Shown here one piece after another: positions 1 through 6,059 of a stretch of DNA of 15,424 nucleotides. The notes beneath the pieces were generated by a model, which did no database searches, was not told where the DNA came from, and saw only the letters and a list, made by a program, of their open reading frames with translations. The translations under genes and the position numbers were made by a program. Position 1 is the first letter of the stretch, and every line of letters begins with the position of its first letter. The stretch lies in contig QAKO01000111.1 of assembly GCA_003343765.1 (NCBI GenBank), positions 1-15,424 of the forward strand, in the 5' to 3' direction. Source of the stretch: Bacillota bacterium (GTDB taxonomy: Bacteria; Bacillota; Clostridia; Christensenellales; Borkfalkiaceae).

Positions 1-57
1 CGCCTGTAGTATTAAAAATATTTTTCCTGCTTTGTTTATCCAAACAATTTATGCCGT

Positions 58-1395
58 TTATTTGTCATCAAGTATTCTCTTTGCGATAAAATAAATATCT
101 CCCGCACCTAAAAACAGCGCCACATCTCCGGATTTTAATGAACACTGCAAATATAACTGCAATTGACGCAATGATTCTATATACAAAGAATTCGGAAGAC
201 TTTCCGATAAGGTGAGCGCACTTCCTTTTGCATCAAAATATTCCCTTGCCGCATATGTTTTATAGATGACAAGGTTTTCAACCGGCTGCAGTACCTGTAA
301 AAATTCGTCAAACAGCAATCTCGTTCTTGAATATGTATGCGGCTGAAAAATAACGAAAAGTTTTCCGCCGCAAACCTCTTTTGCAGTCGCCAGCGCGGCT
401 GCGATTTCCCTCGGATGATGTGCATAATCTGCGATCATCTGCGCTCCGTTCAGCTCTCCCAACAACTCAAACCTTCTGCGTATCCCGCGGAATTTCTGCA
501 GGCCGCGCACTGTCAGATTTGCATCGTACCCGTAATATTCTGCTACCGCTGCAGCCGCCAATGCATTGTAAATATTGTGCTTTCCATATACATTTAACTT
601 GATTTTGTCCAATATCTCACCCTTTATCCGCAATGAAAAGGAATATTTTCCGTTCATCGACCGAATATTTTCCGCCCCCACGTCGCACTCCTTTGTCAGA
701 CCGAACGTCAGCGCGCAATCGACCTCTTTTGCGATCTTATCTTCTCCGCACACGATCGCCGCTTTTGCTCCGCGCGCATATGTGCGGTAGGCTGTCCCCA
801 ACCGCTCCGCATCTCCGTAACATTCCAGATGATCTGCGTCCGTGTTCAGTATGACCGCAACATCCGGCCGCAAATGCAGAAAATTTCCCATATATTCACA
901 CGCTTCCGTTACAAAAAATTTGTCTCCGCCGGAATACAAATTGCAATAATCAAAATCTTCACCGCCGATATGCGCACTGCAGCTGCCTGAACACTCTTCC
1001 AAAATATGCGCACACATGGCTGTCGCCGTCGTTTTTCCGTGACACCCCGCAATACCGACCGTATTTTCAAAACAAGATGCCACCAAAGCCAGAAGTTCTG
1101 CCCTGCCGTAAACAGGGATCCCGCGGCGGCGCGCTTCGCACAACTCGGGATTCGCCTGCGGTATCGCCGAATTGACGATCACTGCCTGCGCATCCCGAAG
1201 ATTTGACGCATCGTGCCCGATAAATATTTTTGCTCCCTCTTTTTCCAATCTCGCCGTCAGCGCCGTTGCCGTGATATCACTTCCCGATACCCTGAACCCC
1301 ATCTGCATCAAAAAATACGCAAGTCCGCTCATGCTGACTCCGCCGATGCCAATAAAAAAGATCCTCTGAATTTTTTCCCAGAATTTTCGTCTCAT
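58..1395 (-). CDS. murC: UDP-N-acetylmuramate--L-alanine ligase (MurC)
   Basis: Cytoplasmic ATP-dependent ligase that adds L-alanine to UDP-N-acetylmuramate, the first amino acid of the peptidoglycan stem peptide. The 445-residue length fits the family. Seen directly: an N-terminal Rossmann GIGGVSMSGLA (about residues 16-26), the Mur ligase P-loop GCHGKTTA (117-124; the usual Thr is Cys), EACEY (164-168, as in Bacillus MurC), NTDADHLE (184-191) and DYAHHP in the C-terminal domain. The start is the ATG at 1395, preceded by a weak AAGGG only one base away, so the leader may be very short; no better in-frame start was found. It stands apart from the main dcw block and is divergent from spoVG. 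Of the 57 nt downstream, only a weak TTGTTT/AAACAA hairpin (32-47) is visible, not a convincing terminator. Function is firm. Confidence 0.97.
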   Translation of the reverse strand: MRRKFWEKIQRIFFIGIGGVSMSGLAYFLMQMGFRVSGSDITATALTARLEKEGAKIFIGHDASNLRDAQAVIVNSAIPQANPELCEARRRGIPVYGRAELLALVASCFENTVGIAGCHGKTTATAMCAHILEECSGSCSAHIGGEDFDYCNLYSGGDKFFVTEACEYMGNFLHLRPDVAVILNTDADHLECYGDAERLGTAYRTYARGAKAAIVCGEDKIAKEVDCALTFGLTKECDVGAENIRSMNGKYSFSLRIKGEILDKIKLNVYGKHNIYNALAAAAVAEYYGYDANLTVRGLQKFRGIRRRFELLGELNGAQMIADYAHHPREIAAALATAKEVCGGKLFVIFQPHTYSRTRLLFDEFLQVLQPVENLVIYKTYAAREYFDAKGSALTLSESLPNSLYIESLRQLQLYLQCSLKSGDVALFLGAGDIYFIAKRILDDK

Positions 1396-1413
1396 GCCCT
1401 TAATATATGCCGA

Positions 1414-1442
1414 ATCATGACGAAAAAAAACGAAAATCTCAA
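1414..1442 (-). promoter_or_regulatory. Candidate sigma-A promoter for murC
   Basis: On the minus strand a -35 like TTGAGA (1437-1442) and a -10 like CATGAT (1414-1419) are separated by 17 nt. Transcription would begin near 1407, giving a leader of about a dozen bases before the murC ATG. The -35 matches consensus in 5 of 6 positions, the -10 in 4 of 6. Inferred from sequence only. Confidence 0.35.
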
Positions 1443-1447
1443 AACTT

Positions 1448-1502
1448 TTGAAAATTTTTCAAAAATTTTTAAATTTTTTTTGAAAGTCTATTGAAAATTC
1501 AA
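1448..1502. repeat. AT-rich palindromes between murC and spoVG promoters
   Basis: The divergent gap contains TTGAAAA-T-TTTTCAA (1448-1462), a near-perfect palindrome, and a related TTGAA-AA-TTCAA (1491-1502) that overlaps the spoVG -35 box. Similar GAAAATT/TTTTC words recur between them. They could be operator half-sites for a shared regulator, bent A-tract DNA, or only the result of extreme AT content. The sequence does not decide between these. Confidence 0.4.
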
Positions 1503-1519
1503 AAAAGTTATAGTAGAAT
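1491..1519 (+). promoter_or_regulatory. Sigma-A-type promoter of spoVG
   Basis: TTGAAA (1491-1496) and TAGAAT (1514-1519) are spaced by exactly 17 nt; each matches the sigma-A consensus in 5 of 6 positions. Predicted transcription start is near 1526, with a leader of about 36 nt to the spoVG start. In Bacillus subtilis spoVG is known for a sigma-H promoter. Here the visible signal is a vegetative-type one, suggesting expression in growing cells. Confidence 0.7.
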
Positions 1520-1545
1520 GTAATTATTAATGAACGCCACTGCAT

Positions 1546-1552
1546 AAGGAGG
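1546..1552 (+). promoter_or_regulatory. Ribosome binding site that fixes the spoVG start
   Basis: A full AAGGAGG directly touches the ATG at 1553, too close to use it, but lies 9 nt before the in-frame TTG at 1562. This supports initiation at TTG 1562. Confidence 0.85.
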
Positions 1553-1561
1553 ATGATTATT

Positions 1562-1831
1562 TTGAAAATTTCAGACGTGCGTATCAGATTCGTAAAAAAA
1601 GATGACAGCAAACTTAAAGCGGTTGCCTCGATCACGATCGACGATTGTTTTGTCGTTCACGACATCAAAGTGATCGAAGGCTCGGACGGCCCTTTCATCG
1701 CTATGCCCAGCCGCAAGACAAACGACGGCGAATTCAAAGATATCGCTCATCCCTTGAATACCGAAACACGCGAAGAACTGCGCAACGCGATTCTCGCCGC
1801 TTATTCGGAAGAACTTTCCAAAGCAGAGTAA
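1562..1831 (+). CDS. spoVG: SpoVG family RNA/DNA-binding regulator
   Basis: Small regulator of 89 residues. The family is known from Bacillus, Staphylococcus, Listeria and Borrelia as a site-specific nucleic-acid-binding protein affecting sporulation, septation and envelope genes. The N-terminus MKISDVRIRFVKK matches the family start, followed by the conserved core KLKAVASITIDDCFVVHDIKV and FIAMPSRK, then EFKDIAHPL and a helical tail. Starting at TTG 1562 gives this family-typical N-terminus and ideal ribosome-site spacing; the upstream ATG 1553 would add three residues and lacks room for one. It is a single-gene unit with its own promoter and two downstream hairpin terminators, convergent with ftsZ and divergent from murC. 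The family's link to septation fits the neighbours, but the name does not prove that the organism sporulates. Confidence 0.95.
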   Translation: MKISDVRIRFVKKDDSKLKAVASITIDDCFVVHDIKVIEGSDGPFIAMPSRKTNDGEFKDIAHPLNTETREELRNAILAAYSEELSKAE

Positions 1832-1868
1832 TCATTCTCTGGCCCTTTTTTAAGTTTTCTTGAAAATG

Positions 1869-1900
1869 AACCGCGCATATCCTGTGCGGTTTTTGGTTTT
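1869..1900 (+). terminator. Intrinsic terminator 1 of spoVG
   Basis: Stem ACCGCGCA (1870-1877) pairs with TGTGCGGT (1883-1890) through one G-U wobble across a 5-nt loop, extended by an A-T pair, and is followed by TTTTTGGTTTT. It lies 38 nt after the spoVG stop. Confidence 0.85.
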
Positions 1901-1921
1901 GCCATTTTTTGGAAAATCTGC

Positions 1922-1958
1922 AAGTTCCCGCCAGTATTGACGGGAGCTTTTTCTTTTG
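1922..1958 (+). terminator. Intrinsic terminator 2 of spoVG
   Basis: A 12-bp stem (1922-1933 with 1938-1949), with one mismatch, one G-U wobble and a 4-nt loop GTAT, is followed by TTTCTTTT. It backs up the first terminator about 30 nt upstream. The minus strand has no T-tract here, so it works for spoVG only. Confidence 0.75.
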
Positions 1959-1994
1959 TCACATTTATTATTTCGTTTCTCTTATACTTAATGA

Positions 1995-2023
1995 CCGCAG
2001 AGCGCAAAAATTGCGCTCTGCGG
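1995..2023. repeat. Perfect 13-bp hairpin without T-tract
   Basis: CCGCAGAGCGCAA (1995-2007) pairs perfectly with TTGCGCTCTGCGG (2011-2023) around an AAA loop. Neither strand has a run of T after the stem, so it is not a standard terminator. It could be part of a structured RNA, a 3'-end stability hairpin or an extragenic palindromic repeat. Confidence 0.75.
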
Positions 2024-2042
2024 CCGCTCATAGAGTCAACAC

Positions 2043-2076
2043 GCCGAGGCTTGCAAAACTGTTTGCAAGTCTCGGC
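2043..2076. repeat. 15-bp hairpin without strong T-tract
   Basis: GCCGAGGCTTGCAAA (2043-2057) pairs with TTTGCAAGTCTCGGC (2062-2076), with one G-U wobble and the 4-nt loop ACTG. It is followed only by CTTAAATTTA. It sits 19 nt after the previous hairpin. A short TCTGTTT/AGACAGA stem lies further on (about 2105-2121). Confidence 0.75.
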
Positions 2077-2202
2077 CTTAAATTTATCCCTCTGACAGCA
2101 AATTCTGTTTCGCAGACAGACGTTCTTTGCAAATTAAAAAAGCGTGCAACAATGAACACCTTCCAATTTCGGTTTTCCTTGCTGACTGCGTATCGGTTAT
2201 GA

Positions 2203-2231
2203 TTGTGACTCAGTTTTGTGAAATGTATATT
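2203..2231 (+). promoter_or_regulatory. Candidate plus-strand promoter in the spoVG-ftsZ gap
   Basis: TTGTGA (2203-2208), a 17-nt spacer and TATATT (2226-2231) resemble a sigma-A promoter (4/6 and 5/6 matches). Transcription from about 2238 would run to the two-way terminator at 2376-2411, defining a possible small RNA of about 170 nt. Inference from sequence only. Confidence 0.3.
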
Positions 2232-2306
2232 CCGCCGCGGCAGAATATCCTCGCCCTTTGTTGTATAAAAATTCTCATGCGAAATATGCGCGAAAATCTG
2301 CTTGTT

Positions 2307-2322
2307 TATAAAATATTTTATA
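2307..2322. repeat. Perfect 16-bp AT palindrome
   Basis: TATAAAATATTTTATA is a perfect palindrome. In such AT-rich DNA it may be chance, but it could be a binding site for a dimeric protein or a hairpin nucleus in a transcript. Confidence 0.4.
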
Positions 2323-2373
2323 TATCAACCGAAATCTGCTTATCCAGGAAATATTTACCAATCCGAAAAACAG

Positions 2374-2411
2374 ACAGAACGTCCGGACATTCTGTCCGGA
2401 CGTTCTCTATT
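2374..2411 (-). terminator. Terminator of ftsA-ftsZ, probably two-way
   Basis: A perfect 14-bp stem AGAACGTCCGGACA (2376-2389) with TGTCCGGACGTTCT (2393-2406) closes a TTC loop. On the minus strand it is followed by GTCTGTTTTTC; on the plus strand by CTCTATTTTTG. It lies about 20 nt past the ftsZ stop and would also stop any plus-strand transcript from the gap. Confidence 0.88.
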
Positions 2412-2425
2412 TTTGGGGGCGTATA

Positions 2426-3844
2426 TTATTTTTTACGGAATAAACGCTGTACAAACGTAGGAAGCTCTTTATCCGCATCCGTTCCCGCTGTCTGGCGCGG
2501 AGCCTGCATTCCCTGCTGCGCATACGGCTGCTGCGGTGCGGGACGAGTCGCCTGCTGGTACTGCGGTTGCGGCTGATATTGCGGCTGCGCGGGCTGTTGT
2601 GCATACTGCGGCTGCTGATACTGCGGCTGTGCAGGTTGCTGCTGATACTGCGGTTCCTGTTCATACTGAGGCTGACGCACCTGCTGCTGATAAGGCTGCT
2701 TATAAACAGGCGGCTGCTGTCCTGCCATTGTATTGTTCAAAGGCATGCGCACATAAGAAGGCGATGCACTCTGAACGGGCGCCGCAGGCTGTGCGGGTGC
2801 TTCGTCCGCATTGCGCTCCGGCAATCCTCTGTTCACAAAGAAATTGCGGCTCGCCACATTGCGTTCGTCCTTCGGATTGTACATATTTTCAATGTGCGGG
2901 AATCCCGTCGCAATCACGGTGACTTCCACTTCATCGTTGATATTGCTGTCAATGCAGGCACCGAAAATAATGTTGGCAGAATAATCCACTACGCTCTGCA
3001 CAAGAGTAGCCGCTGTCTGCACTTCGTCCATCGTCAGATCGTTGCCGCCGACAATATTCAGGATAACACCCTTTGCTCCTTCGATCGTCGTTTCCAGAAG
3101 CGGGCAGTTTACGGCAAGACGTACCGCTTCCACGATCCTGTTCTCGCCTTTCGCAACGCCGACACCCATGTGTGCAAGTCCCTGATCTTTCAAAATCGTG
3201 CGGACGTCCGCAAAGTCAAGGTTGATCAGCGCAGGGTTTACAATCAGATCCGCAATGCCGCGGATACCTTGTTTCAAAATCTCATCCGCCACGCGCAGCG
3301 CTTCCACCATCGGCGTGTTCTTGGGAACTACGCTCGTGATTTTATCATTCGGAATGATGATCAGCGTATCGACATACTTTTTCAGGTTCTCCAAACCTTT
3401 CGCCGTATTGTCCATACGTTTCTTTCCTTCAAAATTGAAAGGCTCCGTTACGATCGCAATCGTCAGAATTTTCAGATCGCGCGCAATCTTCGCTATAACA
3501 GGCGCAGCACCCGTACCGGTTCCGCCGCCCATGCCCGCCGTGATAAAAAGCAGGTCTGTATCTTTCACCGCTTCCGTCAGGACTTCTTTGCTCTCTTCCG
3601 CCGCGGCACGCCCTACTTCCGGCTCAGCTCCTGCGCCCAGCCCTTTCGTAAGCGTCGATCCGATCTGAATCTTGTTTTCCGCTTTGGACAGCAAAAGGAT
3701 CTGCTTGTCCGTGTTGACTGCTACATAACTCGCGCTCTGAATTCCAGCCTCGATCATACGGTTTACGGCATTGTTTCCTGCTCCGCCGACGCCGATAACT
3801 TTGATTCTCGCCACTCCGGACAAACTGTCCAAACTATTAAACAT
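2426..3844 (-). CDS. ftsZ: Cell division GTPase FtsZ
   Basis: Tubulin-like GTPase that forms the Z-ring. The 472 residues are longer than the usual 350-400, because of the C-terminal linker. Seen: Rossmann start VIGVGGAGNNAVNRM (16-30), tubulin signature GGGTGTGAAP (106-115), T7 loop NLDFADVR (208-215) and a core ending near FPHIEN (315-320). Residues about 321-455 are a disordered linker rich in Gln, Pro and Tyr, with PQYQQ-type repeats at 379-431. The tail DKELPTFVQRLFRKK (458-472) is the conserved C-terminal peptide used to bind FtsA and other partners, with a basic end. The ATG start has GGAGGG 8 nt upstream, lying in the last codons of ftsA. Only 5 nt separate it from ftsA, so the pair is co-transcribed from the strong promoter before ftsA. 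Function is certain. Confidence 0.99.
   Translation of the reverse strand: MFNSLDSLSGVARIKVIGVGGAGNNAVNRMIEAGIQSASYVAVNTDKQILLLSKAENKIQIGSTLTKGLGAGAEPEVGRAAAEESKEVLTEAVKDTDLLFITAGMGGGTGTGAAPVIAKIARDLKILTIAIVTEPFNFEGKKRMDNTAKGLENLKKYVDTLIIIPNDKITSVVPKNTPMVEALRVADEILKQGIRGIADLIVNPALINLDFADVRTILKDQGLAHMGVGVAKGENRIVEAVRLAVNCPLLETTIEGAKGVILNIVGGNDLTMDEVQTAATLVQSVVDYSANIIFGACIDSNINDEVEVTVIATGFPHIENMYNPKDERNVASRNFFVNRGLPERNADEAPAQPAAPVQSASPSYVRMPLNNTMAGQQPPVYKQPYQQQVRQPQYEQEPQYQQQPAQPQYQQPQYAQQPAQPQYQPQPQYQQATRPAPQQPYAQQGMQAPRQTAGTDADKELPTFVQRLFRKK
2552..2710 (-). repeat. Degenerate in-frame repeats coding the FtsZ Q/P/Y linker
   Basis: Imperfect repeats of a short unit coding PQYQQ, PAQPQYQ and similar (FtsZ residues 379-431); on the plus strand the word CTGATACTGCGGCTG and variants recur. 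Units are multiples of three bases, so changes in copy number would keep the frame. The composition differs sharply from the GTPase core. Confidence 0.8.
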
Positions 3845-3849
3845 GGTGT

Positions 3850-5019
3850 TTACCCTCCGATTCCGTTAAAGAATTTGTGTAAAAAACTTTTTTCGCGCTT
3901 GGTTTCCAGCGCCATATTCAAAAGGCTCAGATGCGAACTCTGCGCCGCTTTGTTATAATAAGGCAGCTTCGGCGCGATGATCTCGATCACTTTGTTCAGC
4001 CGCCCCGAAAGATGCTCCCTAGCTCCGCGTATTCCGGTGATCCCTTCCCCCGTCAGCAATATCGGTTTATAATCAATGCTCGAATCTCCGAACAACTCCA
4101 GACACTGATTGATCACCTCGCATAACAGATCCAGTCCTTCCTTTACCCGCTCCTTGAGCAAACGCACGGGAAGAACGTAAGAACGCATTTTATCCACGAA
4201 TTCAATGGTCGATTCCGAAGACTCCTTGCTCGAAAGATTGATCTTTCCGATCATCGCTTCCGCCACATCAAACGGAATATCCACAGGATCTTCTCCCGTA
4301 TACAACTGCGCCGTTACATGTCCGCCGCCCGCCGAACAGGCATTCTGATAAACGATTCCGTTCCCGCACACTACGCTGAACGTCATGGAAAGTTTGTCTA
4401 TATCCAGCAATACCGCATAATCGTCCCGCGTTTCCGACGGGATCAGATACAACGCTTCCGCCAAAGACGTCGGCAAAAATTCCGCTTTCAGGATGCCGTA
4501 TTCCGCCAACATATTACGGAAAATCTCTTCATACCGCTTATCCGCCAGAAAATAACTCAGATACCCTTCCAGCGAATCGCTGACCATCCCGACCGGATCG
4601 ATCGTACGACGCTTGTCCGACGTTATATAACACACTGCACTCTGACGGATCAGATCATAGTTCTGTTCCTCTCCGCCATATCCCTGCGAAAACAAAGCAT
4701 TCAGATCGTACGATGTTACACGCCGCTTGCTCTGAAAACTCATAAAACAACGCTTGGTCAATACCTTGCAAAACTCTCCCGGCACCCCGACATAGATCTC
4801 TTTGATCCGCTCTCCGAAACTGCGCTGCGCTTCCGTAAGCGATTCGGTCACCGCCTTCTGCAAACCGTTCAGATCAAAAAATTCCGCATCCGAAAACCCG
4901 TCGTACGCTTCACTATGGATCCCCTTGAATACAAAGGTATTGTTCACTCCGCGCTCCCCGATCAGGACTGTCACGGACGCCGAACGTACGTCCAGCACTG
5001 CTACGCTTTTGCGGCTCAT
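3850..5019 (-). CDS. ftsA: Divergent FtsA, actin-like divisome membrane tether
   Basis: FtsA anchors FtsZ filaments to the membrane. Assignment rests on the position directly before ftsZ, an N-terminal actin fold, a 1C/SHS2-like part around 75-165 (EIYVGVPGEFCK), a second actin half with GGGHVT (231-236), and an amphipathic C-terminus KSFLHKFFNGIGG fit for membrane binding. It has 389 residues against about 420 in well-known FtsAs. Odd: the phosphate-1 loop, normally D-I-G-T/S, reads D10-V-R-S; the phosphate-2 loop, normally D-I-G-G, reads D206-I-D-K; and the adenosine motif, normally L-T-G-G-G, reads L322-T-G-E-G. ATP binding may therefore be weak or lost, which is inference. The ATG start has GGAGAG four bases upstream. 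It is the first gene of the ftsA-ftsZ unit. Another actin-like division protein is conceivable but less likely. Confidence 0.85.
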   Translation of the reverse strand: MSRKSVAVLDVRSASVTVLIGERGVNNTFVFKGIHSEAYDGFSDAEFFDLNGLQKAVTESLTEAQRSFGERIKEIYVGVPGEFCKVLTKRCFMSFQSKRRVTSYDLNALFSQGYGGEEQNYDLIRQSAVCYITSDKRRTIDPVGMVSDSLEGYLSYFLADKRYEEIFRNMLAEYGILKAEFLPTSLAEALYLIPSETRDDYAVLLDIDKLSMTFSVVCGNGIVYQNACSAGGGHVTAQLYTGEDPVDIPFDVAEAMIGKINLSSKESSESTIEFVDKMRSYVLPVRLLKERVKEGLDLLCEVINQCLELFGDSSIDYKPILLTGEGITGIRGAREHLSGRLNKVIEIIAPKLPYYNKAAQSSHLSLLNMALETKREKSFLHKFFNGIGG

Positions 5020-5068
5020 TTTTCTCTCCGTTTTTCTCTTGTTTTTACAGTGATATTATACAAACACT

Positions 5069-5097
5069 ATTATATAGTACTTTTACTTTTTTGTCAA
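5069..5097 (-). promoter_or_regulatory. Perfect-consensus sigma-A promoter of ftsA-ftsZ
   Basis: On the minus strand TTGACA (5092-5097) and TATAAT (5069-5074) match consensus in all 12 positions with a 17-nt spacer. Predicted start near 5062 gives a leader of about 42 nt before the ftsA ATG. The -35 box lies one base beyond the T-tract of the ftsQ terminator, so termination of one unit and initiation of the next are packed together. This would give ftsA-ftsZ high expression independent of the upstream genes. Confidence 0.92.
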
Positions 5098-5098
5098 T

Positions 5099-5136
5099 AA
5101 AAAAACGTTCCCCGATCGCATTTTTCGGGGAACGTT
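5099..5136 (-). terminator. Terminator of murA-ftsQ
   Basis: A 12-bp perfect stem AACGTTCCCCGA (5104-5115) with TCGGGGAACGTT (5125-5136) and a 9-nt loop. On the minus strand it is followed by a run of T ending at 5099. It begins 16 nt after the ftsQ stop. The plus strand also has a T-rich stretch a few bases beyond the stem. Confidence 0.92.
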
Positions 5137-5152
5137 GTCATATTTTTTTATC

Positions 5153-6028
5153 CTAATTTTCAGGGAAAAACGTATCAAACATCGGCGGCGTACTCGTGCT
5201 GTACTGCACCGGCTGCGAATCCACGGCTATTATATATCCGCTCATGCGCAGAATCGATCCGCTCGTCTGCATCTGCCCCAGTTCTTCCTCCGGGATCTGA
5301 TCCAGATCGTCCATATTTTTATAAATTTCCAACACGTCTTTGATCTTCTGTTCCGTATCTTTTTCAGGATTTACGATCCAAAAACCGATCCCTTCCACCG
5401 TCTGCGCATAAAACAGCGTTTTATTGTTTTCAGGATCGTTCACGATACCCAGCGATCTATAGTAAATCTTCGTTATATTTCCGCGATACCCCAATGCGTC
5501 CAGTTCTTCAAAAAGTTTGTTGAGCGCCGCATATGCCGATTCGTATCCCGATGATACCGTAAACACTTCACCGACTTTCTGTTCGCCGAATGATATTCCC
5601 TGTATCTCGATATTGCTGCCCGCTATGTTGTTTACGTTTTCATCCTTGATCGCTATGACTTTTCCGTCGTCTCCGACCACGTAATATTTTCCGTTCCGTT
5701 CAAACGCAAAATTCTCAAAACGCTCGCGCACCGTCATTTCGATCCTGTTCGGAAAATGCTTCTCGAGAGACGTCACTTCCAAATACCCGTTGCTCTCACG
5801 CGCTACCGTTTCGATCGCATCTGACTCATTAAAAAATAAAAAACTCTTTCTCAGATATTGATCTTCCAACGTCTGCTGCATTTCCCGCGCACTCTTCTCC
5901 ATCTCCGCGCTTCCGACATCATAGTACACTTCAAAACGCGTGATCGCACATACCGAATTCAGCGTGATAAAGAATATTATCAAAAATATGGCTATTGCAT
6001 ATACGATGACAAACCGTTTACTACGCAT
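5153..6028 (-). CDS. ftsQ: Divisome protein FtsQ/DivIB
   Basis: Bitopic membrane protein which, with FtsL and DivIC/FtsB, controls septal wall synthesis outside the cell. The 291 residues fit the family. Seen: a basic start (MRSKRF), one membrane segment (about 7-27), a POTRA-like stretch beginning FEVYYDVG (32-39), and the FtsQ-type sequence HFPNRIEMTVRERFENFAF followed by YYVVGDDGKVIA (about 91-126), where FtsQ proteins have the P-x-x-I-x-V-x-E-R and D-x-x-G pattern. The C-terminal part is poorly conserved and ends in a polar tail. The ATG start has GAGGAGG seven bases upstream. It follows murA by 31 nt and ends at a strong terminator. The divergent sequence lowers certainty slightly, but topology and location agree. 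Confidence 0.85.
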   Translation of the reverse strand: MRSKRFVIVYAIAIFLIIFFITLNSVCAITRFEVYYDVGSAEMEKSAREMQQTLEDQYLRKSFLFFNESDAIETVARESNGYLEVTSLEKHFPNRIEMTVRERFENFAFERNGKYYVVGDDGKVIAIKDENVNNIAGSNIEIQGISFGEQKVGEVFTVSSGYESAYAALNKLFEELDALGYRGNITKIYYRSLGIVNDPENNKTLFYAQTVEGIGFWIVNPEKDTEQKIKDVLEIYKNMDDLDQIPEEELGQMQTSGSILRMSGYIIAVDSQPVQYSTSTPPMFDTFFPEN

Positions 6029-6059
6029 AGCGCCTCCTCTTATGTAATATTTGTTTCGG

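Larger units (their letters stand above)
1832..2425. other. Hairpin-rich intergenic region between convergent spoVG and ftsZ
   Basis: No protein gene is convincing in these 594 nt: open frames crossing the region run through terminators and lack ribosome sites. It contains two plus-strand terminators after spoVG, two long hairpins without T-tracts, a possible plus-strand promoter, an AT palindrome and the ftsZ terminator, each listed separately. The words GAAAATCTGCTT (from 2292) and GAAATCTGCTT (from 2332) form a degenerate direct repeat. Confidence 0.6.

Noticed and set aside
1..57. Possible terminator after murC (TTGTTT/AAACAA hairpin)
   Set aside because: Only six weak A/T-rich pairs with no GC core and no clear T-run directly after; not enough to call.
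2127..2576. 149-codon plus-strand frame in the spoVG-ftsZ gap
   Set aside because: It crosses the ftsZ terminator and enters ftsZ antisense; no ribosome site; Cys-rich tail is a shadow of the Q/P/Y repeats.
2567..3958. Long plus-strand open frame (463 codons) opposite ftsZ
   Set aside because: It is entirely antisense to ftsZ and the ftsA end, Arg/Leu-rich in the way of shadow frames, and has no ribosome site or recognisable motif.
4318..5100. Plus-strand open frame of 260 codons opposite ftsA
   Set aside because: Antisense shadow that runs into the ftsA promoter and terminator region; no family features.
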